DNA of 25,408 nt from a virus. Each line of letters opens with the position of its first letter. Within the stretch, counting starts at the first letter, position 1. The translations under genes and the position numbers were made by a program. The stretch spans positions 1 through 25,408 of the IMG/VR virus record IMGVR_UViG_3300025122_000138. One strand, given 5' to 3'. This document shows, in pieces, positions 1-4,910 of this stretch. The notes under the pieces were generated by a model, which was given only the letters and a program-made list of their open reading frames with translations, made no database searches and was not told where the DNA came from.

Positions 1-68
1 GGACAGCCACTGCGATTGTGGCCTTTTTCGTAACAATTTGAGCATCTGACAGTTCCGTTCCAACTCAT
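1..68 (-). CDS. CCHC zinc-knuckle protein, 3' end outside window
   Basis: The first 22 codons of a gene running off the left edge. The start ATG follows a GGAG Shine-Dalgarno with a 5-nt spacer, and a strong promoter lies just upstream. The peptide begins MSWNGTV and then shows C9-x2-C12-x4-H17-x4-C22, a retroviral-type CCHC zinc knuckle, which typically binds single-stranded nucleic acid. Small proteins starting this way are familiar to me from marine phage genomes, where their role is not established. The rest of the protein is not visible, so length and extra domains are unknown. The identity of the knuckle is seen directly; nucleic-acid binding is inferred from the motif class. Confidence 0.8.
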   Translation of the reverse strand, partial: MSWNGTVRCSNCYEKGHNRSGC

Positions 69-98
69 ATTTTCTCCGTGGTTCGAGTTTCTATATAT

Positions 99-127
99 AT
101 TGTATCAAAAGGGGATGCTTTTGTCAA
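99..127 (-). promoter_or_regulatory. Sigma-70-type promoter for the zinc-knuckle gene
   Basis: On the - strand TTGACA (122-127) and TACAAT (99-104) are separated by exactly 17 bp. The -35 is a perfect match and the -10 has one mismatch to the housekeeping consensus. The element lies across the stop codon of the preceding gene (stop at 105-107), so the promoter uses the last coding bases of its upstream neighbour. Predicted transcription starts about 25 nt before the ATG. Confidence 0.85.
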
Positions 128-749
128 CAACTTTTTTTGTTTTCTTTGATTTTTTGTATGTTTTAAGGTGGCGTTCTTCGCATTCGATTGGTTTTGCCAA
201 ACCGTAGGGCAAAACCTTGTATGGTTTCGCACCCTTAGCAGCACTCTTGATAATTCCACCCGTTGCAATGACAATGCAAGGCTTATCGCCTGCGGCGTAC
301 CGATGCGCCCAATCGGCAGTTGCCCGAAACATAACTGTAGAGCCAACGGGATACTTTGGGTCTGCGTCGTGCAATGCTAGAACCTTTTTGGCGTACTTGT
401 TCTCACACATTTTGCGCCATGCTTTTTCGGGTGGAGTGTAATCAGAATCTTCAAGAATAGAAGATGCTAACGCAGTGAAATAGCCGGTTTTGTCGTAGTA
501 TTCGGCGCAGATGCGAGCAATGCGACGTTTTTCATCGTCGTAGCTATTTTGCCAGACTTGGCTGGTATGGCGTGCCTCTTCCGAAAGTTTGTCTTGCTCG
601 ACACGCTCCAAAATTTCAAGCTGGCGTGCAGACAATGAACCGCGTTTCTTAAATTGTTGATGAAGGCTCTCGATGAAGCCAGCTTCCCATTGAGAAAGTA
701 AGCTTGAATTTTTCAGAGCGTGTTCCAGTCGTAGCAATGTCGGATTCAT
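105..749 (-). CDS. Hypothetical phage protein with C-terminal SH3/KOW-like segment
   Basis: A 214-aa protein of unknown function. The start was moved to the second in-frame ATG (MNPTLL) because GGGAG lies 8 nt before it, while the earlier ATG has its only purine run directly adjacent. The N-terminal half is charged and helical (about residues 10-110). Around residues 130-185 there is a V-G-S-x-V-M-F-R segment followed by beta-strand-like stretches (IVIATGGIIK, YKVLPYGLAKPIE), which resembles the small KOW/SH3-type barrels encoded next door. The C-terminus is very basic (KKSKKTKK). It has its own promoter and is probably the only gene of its unit before the zinc-knuckle promoter. Binding to RNA or to host translation or transcription machinery is a guess from the barrel and basic tail. 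Confidence 0.75.
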   Translation of the reverse strand: MNPTLLRLEHALKNSSLLSQWEAGFIESLHQQFKKRGSLSARQLEILERVEQDKLSEEARHTSQVWQNSYDDEKRRIARICAEYYDKTGYFTALASSILEDSDYTPPEKAWRKMCENKYAKKVLALHDADPKYPVGSTVMFRATADWAHRYAAGDKPCIVIATGGIIKSAAKGAKPYKVLPYGLAKPIECEERHLKTYKKSKKTKKVVDKSIPF

Positions 750-775
750 TAAATCTTCTCCCATCCTTCATTATA

Positions 776-804
776 ATTATCTCATAGGCAGAAGAAAATG
801 TCAA
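776..804 (-). promoter_or_regulatory. Sigma-70-type promoter overlapping an upstream stop codon
   Basis: On the - strand TTGACA (799-804) and GATAAT (776-781) are separated by 17 bp. The TGA inside TTGACA is also the stop codon of the KOW-like gene ending at 801. It should drive the 214-aa gene at 105-749, with a leader of roughly 20 nt holding the GGGAG ribosome-binding site. Confidence 0.85.
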
Positions 805-1016
805 GAGATATTTGATTTTTTTTGCGGTTTAGATACGAATTTTAAGTTTGCTCTACGGTGGCGTACCTTTCCTGGGCCATCGAACCAGTGAACATCAATG
901 GGGTACATGCCGCTTTCGCGTATCTCAACAATAATTCCTGTTTTCTTCCGCATCGCCTGGCAATATCCCGTGCCTCGACCGGCAGAAGAAAGTTCAACTA
1001 AATCACCGACTTTCAT
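801..1016 (-). CDS. Small KOW/SH3-like protein (MKVGDL family), copy 1
   Basis: A 71-aa protein starting MKVGDLVELSS, followed by TGIIVEIRES and a WFDGPGKVRHRRANLKFV segment. The pattern GDLV / G-I-I-V-x-I / V-x-W / L-x-x-V is that of a small five-stranded SH3-like or KOW-type barrel, used by NusG and several ribosomal proteins for RNA or protein contacts. The start ATG lies within the end of the upstream gene (14-nt overlap ATGAAAGTCGGTGA) and is preceded by AGGAG. The basic RHRR patch and Lys-rich tail would suit nucleic-acid binding, but no function is known. It is one of about nine related small genes in this window. Confidence 0.8.
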   Translation of the reverse strand: MKVGDLVELSSAGRGTGYCQAMRKKTGIIVEIRESGMYPIDVHWFDGPGKVRHRRANLKFVSKPQKKSNIS

Positions 1017-1209
1017 TGGCCTCTCCTAGTACCTTGAGTCTAAATTTTTGAATAAAATAACGCTCCCCTTTGTGTAATATCCAGATGTCACCGGGACTTC
1101 CTGATTCAGCCACAATTAAAACTGGCGCACGAGTTTGATACAATTCGCGTACCCAACTTGGCGCACCCGTTGAAAGATTGCGAACTACTGCTAAGTCACC
1201 GGGTTTCAT
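1003..1209 (-). CDS. Small KOW/SH3-like protein (MKPGDL), copy 2
   Basis: A 68-aa protein starting MKPGDLAVVRN. A longer frame extends 19 codons upstream, but the internal ATG at 1209 was chosen because it aligns with the MK-x-GDL starts of its relatives, is preceded by GAGGCAGG, and gives the same 14-nt overlap (ATGAAACCCGGTGA) with the upstream gene. Strand-like segments are APVLIVAES, DIWILHKGERYF and FRLKVL. The protein ends NESR, read from the same bases that start the next KOW gene in another frame. Its role is unknown; it is less similar to the others in the middle than at the N-terminus. Confidence 0.75.
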   Translation of the reverse strand: MKPGDLAVVRNLSTGAPSWVRELYQTRAPVLIVAESGSPGDIWILHKGERYFIQKFRLKVLGEANESR

Positions 1210-1504
1210 TGCCTGCCTCAATATATGGTATGCCTGCGGGTAAATCGCCCGAGACGATTCCGCCATGTTTGGCGCAAACCAGTGAAATTCTTTCTGCTGG
1301 AACGTATCCGTAGACTGTATTTGTTGGTTTTTTTGGGTCTTCGGCCCATTCCACCAACAAAGGCTCAGGTTGCGACGGGTAGCCGACTTCGACGCTAGTA
1401 TATTTTACAGCGTCGTTCACTCGTGGGCTGCAATACGCGGTGTAGTTCGCTTGCACGCTCATTGTAAATCCGTCTTTACAAACAATTTCTTTATTCAACG
1501 TCAT
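1196..1504 (-). CDS. Conserved phage hypothetical protein
   Basis: A 102-aa protein starting MTLNKEIVCKDGFTMSVQ, with later segments AYCSPRVND, SVEVGYPSQPEPLLVEWAED, TVYGYVPAERISLVCAKHGGIV and SGDLPAGIP. From memory, proteins with this series of motifs recur in marine and environmental phages, always unannotated. Its ATG overlaps the TGA of the GTG-started gene upstream (ATGA), which indicates translational coupling, and its 3' end is fused to the start of a KOW gene. It has no KOW signature itself and no membrane segment or recognised catalytic motif. It sits in the middle of the KOW island and is presumably co-translated with it. Confidence 0.8.
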   Translation of the reverse strand: MTLNKEIVCKDGFTMSVQANYTAYCSPRVNDAVKYTSVEVGYPSQPEPLLVEWAEDPKKPTNTVYGYVPAERISLVCAKHGGIVSGDLPAGIPYIEAGNETR

Positions 1505-1680
1505 TGCTTACCACCTTTGCTAAGTACATCCACTTCATCCCACCAACACATCCCTCTTTTGCCAGTGCTGACCCAAATCACATGGAGCCGCGTGTCGTCA
1601 ACCTGAGCAGCTTCTTGCACGCGCACAACTACGCCGAGAGTGCCGTACTTTCTCATCCGTATCAAATCACCGACTTGCAC
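1501..1680 (-). CDS. Small KOW/SH3-like protein with GTG start, copy 3
   Basis: A 59-aa gene that is easily missed because it starts with GTG and is under 60 codons. Translation gives MQVGDLIRMRKYG, TLGVVVRVQEA, RLHVIWVST and WWDEVDVLSKG, matching the family pattern: GDL, then G-x-V-x-V, then V-x-W, then a final D-V-L strand. The GTG lies in the same position as the ATG of its relatives, in a 14-nt overlap GTGCAAGTCGGTGA with the end of the upstream KOW gene. Its stop TGA overlaps the next gene's ATG. The frame is fully open from 1680 to 1501. No clear Shine-Dalgarno precedes it, so it probably depends on reinitiation after the upstream stop. Confidence 0.8.
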   Translation of the reverse strand: MQVGDLIRMRKYGTLGVVVRVQEAAQVDDTRLHVIWVSTGKRGMCWWDEVDVLSKGGKQ

Positions 1681-1852
1681 TGATGACTTTGATCCATTTT
1701 TTGTTCATCGCAAATGGCTGCGAGTGGTCCTCTAAGTTTACCAGCGTCACGGCATTGCGTACACGTCCGAACGAGTCCGAAGCATTCAAGCTCGTTATTA
1801 TATAAGTCCCTGTTTTCGCAGGGGCTATTGTAACTAAATCGCCAACTTTCAT
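1667..1852 (-). CDS. Small KOW/SH3-like protein (MKVGDL), copy 4
   Basis: A 61-aa protein starting MKVGDLVTIAPAKTGTYIITSL, then GRVRNAVTLVNLED and a closing KKWIKVI strand. It shares the GDLV start and the overall size and strand pattern of its neighbours. AAGGT lies 8 nt before the ATG, inside the preceding KOW gene's 3' end, and only 4 nt separate the two genes. Its own last codons (SASR, stop) are read from the same bases as the GTG start of copy 3. Function unknown. Confidence 0.78.
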   Translation of the reverse strand: MKVGDLVTIAPAKTGTYIITSLNASDSFGRVRNAVTLVNLEDHSQPFAMNKKWIKVISASR

Positions 1853-1856
1853 GAAT

Positions 1857-2036
1857 TTATACCTTTTTCACACTCCAACTAAGAACGTCGGTATAATCAA
1901 AAGTGTTGGCACCAAAGGCCACTCTCACAATTTGATGTCCATCGCTCCAGTCTTTCAAAATAGTAACCTTCCCAATTCTACCACATTCGTCATTATTTTT
2001 GGAAATGACCTTAACCTTGTCTCCAATTCTAAACAT
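1857..2036 (-). CDS. Small KOW/SH3-like protein (MFRIGDKV), copy 5
   Basis: A 59-aa gene read directly from the sequence. It starts MFRIGDKVKVISKN, continues CGRIGKVTILKDW, then HQIVRVAFGANTF and ends VLSWSVKKV. G-x-I-G-K-V-T-I after an I-G-D-K-V-x-V strand is the classic KOW turn (turn glycine plus alternating hydrophobics), the clearest KOW-type sequence in this group. The start has AGAGGT 7 nt upstream. It is the first gene after the structured gap at 2037-2206, so any readthrough or control by that element acts on it first. Its N-terminus differs from the MKVGD type, and it is not entered by a 14-nt overlap. Confidence 0.78.
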   Translation of the reverse strand: MFRIGDKVKVISKNNDECGRIGKVTILKDWSDGHQIVRVAFGANTFDYTDVLSWSVKKV

Positions 2037-2066
2037 ATTATAACCTCTCGTGTGCGTGCGCGCAAG

Positions 2067-2092
2067 AAAAAAAAAAAAAAAAAAAAAAAAAA
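2067..2092. repeat. Homopolymer of 26 A (T26 on the transcribed strand)
   Basis: An uninterrupted run of 26 A, flanked on the left by an alternating GTGCGTGCGCGC tract at 2052-2063. On the - strand, the coding direction, it is a T26 run directly after an outer stem arm, as in an over-long intrinsic terminator. Run length could be misreported by sequencing or assembly. Confidence 0.9.
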
Positions 2093-2199
2093 GAAGCAGG
2101 CCGCTGTCCTTGGCGCGTCACATTCCCAGGTTCCTTTTAATTAGCCTTCAAGAGAACCATTGAAGGGCTGTTAGTCATATATCTTATCTGCTTCTTTTT
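2088..2199 (-). ncRNA. Candidate structured RNA / attenuator between KOW genes
   Basis: Read on the - strand, the arms AAAAAGAAGCAG (2199-2188) and CTGCTTCTTTTT (2099-2088) form a perfect 12-bp stem. Inside it, AGCCCTTCAA (2169-2160) and TTGAAGGCT (2151-2143) form a 9-bp hairpin with one bulged base. The 8-nt loop contains GGTTC, complementary to GAACC at 2133-2129, so a pseudoknot is possible. The 3' arm merges into T26. The 2095-2130 part is visibly more GC-rich than the coding surroundings. It lies between two KOW genes of the same direction. It could be a terminator, a transcription attenuator or a stable small RNA; it matches no family that I recognise. Confidence 0.45.
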
Positions 2200-2206
2200 A
2201 TGTTAC

Positions 2207-2398
2207 TTAATTCTTATACTCTTTTTTAGCTATTTCTAAATCATCAACATGCTCGCTGTAGACGATTCCATCAATCCAGTGAACTTTAGCCCACTTTCTT
2301 CCTTCCGTCCCTACAACAACGCCTGTAATGTCCTTTTTTGTACTCTCGCTCATTTTCTTGAATGATTTAGAGTATCTTACTGTATCACCGACTTTCAT
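2207..2398 (-). CDS. Small KOW/SH3-like protein (MKVGDTV), copy 6
   Basis: A 63-aa protein starting MKVGDTVRYSKSF, then DITGVVVGTEG, KWAKVHWIDGIVYSEHVDDLEIA. The TGVVVG / A-K-V-H-W / V-D-D-L-E segments match the family closely. A first in-frame ATG exists 6 codons earlier, but the second (2398) was chosen since it gives the standard 14-nt ATGAAAGTCGGTGA overlap with the end of the DUF7417-like gene. It is the last gene before the structured RNA gap. Confidence 0.8.
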   Translation of the reverse strand: MKVGDTVRYSKSFKKMSESTKKDITGVVVGTEGRKWAKVHWIDGIVYSEHVDDLEIAKKEYKN

Positions 2399-2558
2399 TA
2401 CAATCCCCACTTTCAATTAAACTTTTTGCAATACGACCATAATGTCCTTGCAATTTCCATGCCAATCCGGTATCAATGAGTTCTTGGAAAAGGGATATTA
2501 CCTCTCCTTTGCTCATTTCTCCGTTTTCATATGCAATAATTTTGCTAACATTAACCAT
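2385..2558 (-). CDS. DUF7417-like small phage protein
   Basis: A 57-aa protein starting MVNVSKIIAYENGEM, then EVISLFQELIDTGLAWKLQG and HYGRIAKSLIESGD. I recognise the motif series K-I-I-A-Y-E-N-G, LFQ-L-D-G-L-W-LQGHYGR-A-LI from a widespread small phage family, which I believe is named DUF7417. No function is established, though a helical nucleic-acid or RNA polymerase binding role has been speculated for proteins of this size. The start lies 1 nt after the stop of the 168-aa gene. The family core ends at about residue 52. The extra NESR tail comes from the overlapping start of the KOW gene, so the natural stop may have been replaced when that gene arrived. Confidence 0.85.
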   Translation of the reverse strand: MVNVSKIIAYENGEMSKGEVISLFQELIDTGLAWKLQGHYGRIAKSLIESGDCNESR

Positions 2559-2559
2559 A

Positions 2560-3066
2560 TTATTTCACCACACTAGCCAAAATTTTGTCAGAGTGCCATT
2601 TGATTGTGCCCGGTTTGCAAGTGATCGCTTGCAACTTGTTGTTCACAAATACTGTCAGTTGATTCCTACCAACGGCAGTAACAATAGCGTGCTTTTTATT
2701 GACTGTAATGAGGCTTCCAACCGGTGGCAAGCCTTCCTCTGTCAAATTTCCAGGGTCTTCAATCTTAAGGAATGGACGTTTTTGTCCAGGTGCAATGAAC
2801 CATTTATATTCACCCATTGTTTTCTCATCGAGAGTTAGTGTAGTTTTCTTTGGCTTCCCATTCAAAGAAGAATATTGCTTTCCTTCAACAAGCCATTGAC
2901 TGCCCGTCTTCGTCGCTTTATCAACTTTGAATACAATAGTTCGGTATTTTGGATAAGTACGATAAGTTTCAAGCTCTCCGCTTTGATTCATCGTCGCTTC
3001 TTCACGGGCTTTGCTTCGACCCATACCAAAACACCACTTCTTCATTAAAATATCATTTGCTTTCAT
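2560..3066 (-). CDS. Hypothetical phage protein, KOW/SH3-like C-terminus
   Basis: A 168-aa protein of unknown function. The start ATG follows AGGAGAT by 6 nt and a strong promoter. The N-terminus is basic (KKWCFGMGRSKAREEA); the middle (about 35-100) alternates short strands (RTIVFKVDKAT, SQWLVEGKQY, TTLTLDEKT, YKWFIAPG). The last 55 residues contain V-G-S-L-I-T-V-N-K-K-H-A-I-V-T-A-V-G, then LTVFVNN and IKWHSDKIL, a pattern close to the stand-alone KOW-like neighbours. It heads a unit of DUF7417-like and KOW genes and may be a two-barrel relative of them. Confidence 0.75.
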   Translation of the reverse strand: MKANDILMKKWCFGMGRSKAREEATMNQSGELETYRTYPKYRTIVFKVDKATKTGSQWLVEGKQYSSLNGKPKKTTLTLDEKTMGEYKWFIAPGQKRPFLKIEDPGNLTEEGLPPVGSLITVNKKHAIVTAVGRNQLTVFVNNKLQAITCKPGTIKWHSDKILASVVK

Positions 3067-3084
3067 TTTTAATCTCCTGCATAT

Positions 3085-3113
3085 ATTATGCCAGAAGGAT
3101 TCAAAGATGTCAA
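3085..3113 (-). promoter_or_regulatory. Sigma-70-type promoter
   Basis: TTGACA (3108-3113) and CATAAT (3085-3090) on the - strand are separated by 17 bp, in the 60-nt gap before the 168-aa gene. The initiation site would fall about 15 nt before the ATG, just ahead of AGGAGAT. It likely drives the KOW island down to about 2207 and beyond if transcription passes the structured gap. Confidence 0.85.
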
Positions 3114-3126
3114 GGATTAATTTGAA

Positions 3127-3333
3127 TTATTTTGATAAAAGTTCAAGTTCGTCTGCGGTAAGCCACCAATCGCCGCTAGAATTAAATTGAATATGAAATT
3201 GTTCTGTGCTGAAAGATGTGTTAGAATCAATTATGATTCCCATCTCTCCACATTCTATTTTCCCAATGATGGCACCAGCTTTGCCACCTATTTCAATATC
3301 AAACTTAGCTTTAACGAGACTGCCTATCTTCAT
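3127..3333 (-). CDS. Small KOW/SH3-like protein (MKIGSLV), copy 7
   Basis: A 68-aa protein starting MKIGSLVKAKFD, then AGAIIGKIECGEMGIIID, FHIQFN and WWLTADELELL. The longer frame starting 14 codons upstream was rejected: the internal ATG aligns with the MK-x-G start of the family. It overlaps the end of the 63-aa membrane protein by 23 nt rather than 14, so this junction differs slightly from the others. E-L-E-L-L-S-K at the end is the usual closing strand. Role unknown. Confidence 0.72.
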   Translation of the reverse strand: MKIGSLVKAKFDIEIGGKAGAIIGKIECGEMGIIIDSNTSFSTEQFHIQFNSSGDWWLTADELELLSK

Positions 3334-3502
3334 TTTCTTCGTTAAGCCAGCCAAAAACTTTAACAGCCATTTCATACAGTTGAAATTGTTTCGGTGTTGG
3401 AAGGAAGGGTAGAAATCCGCGTAAAATAAAAAACAGACCGGCTACAATTAACATGCCGCCGCCCAAAAAACTAAACCTCAAATTTCTTAGGTACTTCCTC
3501 AT
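3311..3502 (-). CDS. Small single-pass membrane protein
   Basis: A 63-aa protein with a basic N-terminus (MRKYLRNLRF) and one hydrophobic segment at about residues 11-33 (FLGGGMLIVAGLFFILRGFLPFL), predicting an inner-membrane protein with the basic end inside by the positive-inside rule. The C-terminal 30 residues are hydrophilic and end EENEDRQSR, the final codons being shared with the next KOW gene. It starts 3 nt after the stop of the LeuA-like gene. No family recognised; holin-like size is noted, but nothing supports that role. Confidence 0.6.
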   Translation of the reverse strand: MRKYLRNLRFSFLGGGMLIVAGLFFILRGFLPFLPTPKQFQLYEMAVKVFGWLNEENEDRQSR

Positions 3503-3505
3503 ACT

Positions 3506-4126
3506 CTAAGTAGTCTTTAGTTTTGCAATCGTTTCTTCGTATGATACGATGCGTACTAGTTCAGTCATTCGTATCGTGTCTTCTTGAACTAAATCTGTTC
3601 TTCCTCTTTCTGTTGCGTCTTTTATGCTTTTATACAACTCTATCACTGCCAGTTCCACATTTATTAGATATTCTATTGCACTTTTGATTGCGGAGATGGC
3701 CGCGACAACCAATGAACGCGCAGTCGCTTTGAAGTATAATAATTTTTTGTTTGAGTTTTCAATCGCTAATTTGATTTCCACTGGTGCATCTGTCTTATTC
3801 CACCTATTGCTATTTTTAAAATCAACTTTCACTGAAAAATCATCTAAACTAAATTTTTTTAATGAACAAAAATCACCGGAAAGTCTCTCGATTATCGCAC
3901 TAAAAAGAGCATCAACAAAGCCGTCGCCCTCGCCCTTAATTTTAGCAGACAATTTCCTGCTTGCCGGTACTCTTAGGGAACAAGAAATATATGATTTCTC
4001 GTCTTTGTCGCTCTCCTTCAAAATAAAATTAGAAATAAACAATTTTAACTGGGATTTTCCCAGGACTTCGTTTATAATTATTCCACATCTTTCTTGTACT
4101 ACTTCTTCAGGAAAAGTTGGGGGCAT
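3506..4126 (-). CDS. Stand-alone LeuA allosteric (dimerisation) domain-like protein
   Basis: A 206-aa protein whose residues of about 15-170 resemble the C-terminal regulatory domain of 2-isopropylmalate and citramalate synthases. Shared features are an opening strand series, then G-E-G-D-G-F-V-D-A-L-F-S-A-I, then LKKFSLDDFSVKV, TDAPVEIKLAIE, and a closing FKATARSLVVAAISAIKSA-IEYLIN helix, matching the family's GxGPVDA, DY-V, TDA-V-V-L and S-DII-AS-AYL-N landmarks. The TIM-barrel catalytic part and its metal ligands are absent. In the enzymes this domain binds leucine or isoleucine. A helical tail of about 40 residues follows. It starts 3 nt past the PAP2 gene. Whether it binds an amino acid or pairs with a host enzyme is inference. 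Confidence 0.68.
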   Translation of the reverse strand: MPPTFPEEVVQERCGIIINEVLGKSQLKLFISNFILKESDKDEKSYISCSLRVPASRKLSAKIKGEGDGFVDALFSAIIERLSGDFCSLKKFSLDDFSVKVDFKNSNRWNKTDAPVEIKLAIENSNKKLLYFKATARSLVVAAISAIKSAIEYLINVELAVIELYKSIKDATERGRTDLVQEDTIRMTELVRIVSYEETIAKLKTT

Positions 4127-4129
4127 ATA

Positions 4130-4753
4130 TTAATTAGCTGTTTGGAGTTGTTTAAAGATGATATTTTTAGATAAAAAATAACACATACTAGCCAATAGTA
4201 TACCAGATAAAACGTCCACAATAAAGTGTTGTTTCAAAGCCAATGTAGAAAGTGCAATTAAAGCTGCCCAAACAAAATAAACCGTTTTAATCCATGGCCT
4301 ATTCTTTGCGTATTGCGTCAAGCCCACAAAAAATGCCAAGAGCCATGAAAATGTTACGTGACCCGATGGAAAAGTATTATTTGCTCCATCAATCATCCTC
4401 GTCAGTTCAACTAGCCAGCCAGAAATAGATGAGGGATCAACAAAAGATTCACGAGGATAAAAAGAAGGGAAGAGAACATAGAATATGCTCAATGTAACCG
4501 AAGCAATCATATAAGCTGTGAACGCAGAAAAAAATACTTCTTTCCTGCTTACAAAACTAAACATTGTTACAAGAATCACAGGAATTAAAGTGTGATAAAC
4601 CCAAACAAACTCTGGAACGAACGGAATTACATGATCGAGACTTGTTAGAAAATTATATTCATTGACTGTGAAAAGTAATTGGATGCCGAAATAGGTTACG
4701 AAATTAAAAATAATAAATAGGGTGAGATATTTTGCTTTCGTCCCATTCGACAC
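4130..4753 (-). CDS. PAP2-superfamily membrane phosphatase
   Basis: A 207-aa multi-pass membrane protein with about six hydrophobic segments. The signature is F-P-S-G-H-V-T-F-S at 128-136 (active-site His132) and L-A-L-K-Q-H-F-I-V-D-V-L-S-G at 171-184 (His176, Asp180). These correspond to motifs C2 and C3 of the PAP2 / inositolphosphotransferase-type family, which act on lipid phosphates or pyrophosphates at the membrane. The classic KxxxxxxRP motif C1 is not obvious. The start is GTG at 4753 with GGAG 10 nt upstream; no ATG is available nearby. A host lipid or undecaprenyl-phosphate substrate is plausible but not shown. It follows a 157-nt leader and precedes the LeuA-like gene. Confidence 0.82.
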   Translation of the reverse strand: MSNGTKAKYLTLFIIFNFVTYFGIQLLFTVNEYNFLTSLDHVIPFVPEFVWVYHTLIPVILVTMFSFVSRKEVFFSAFTAYMIASVTLSIFYVLFPSFYPRESFVDPSSISGWLVELTRMIDGANNTFPSGHVTFSWLLAFFVGLTQYAKNRPWIKTVYFVWAALIALSTLALKQHFIVDVLSGILLASMCYFLSKNIIFKQLQTAN

Positions 4754-4825
4754 TTATATCGTTCTCCGCGCAAACTAATCCAGTAAATGGTGCTCCAAGT
4801 CTTAAATTGCTTTAATTTTTTGGGA

Positions 4826-4849
4826 AGATGTGTAAAAAAATACACACCT
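4826..4849 (-). promoter_or_regulatory. Inverted repeat in the PAP2 leader
   Basis: AGGTGTGTA (4849-4841) and TACACATCT (4834-4826) on the - strand form a 9-bp hairpin (one G-U pair) with a T6 loop. A further ACACA just upstream (within 4862-4868) can pair with the TGTGT of the first arm, so two foldings compete. The surrounding 4754-4910 gap is extremely AT-rich and has no open frame of note. No U-tract follows, so it is not a standard terminator. A leader control element is possible. Confidence 0.35.
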
Positions 4850-4910
4850 CTAATAGTACATATGTGTGAATTAATTAAAAAAGAAAAAAACGGTTGTTTT
4901 TTATAAAAAA

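Noticed and set aside
3624-4133. + strand open frame of 169 codons opposite the LeuA-like gene
   Set aside because: The - strand protein has a recognisable domain and operon spacing, while the + strand product is Ser/Leu-rich noise.
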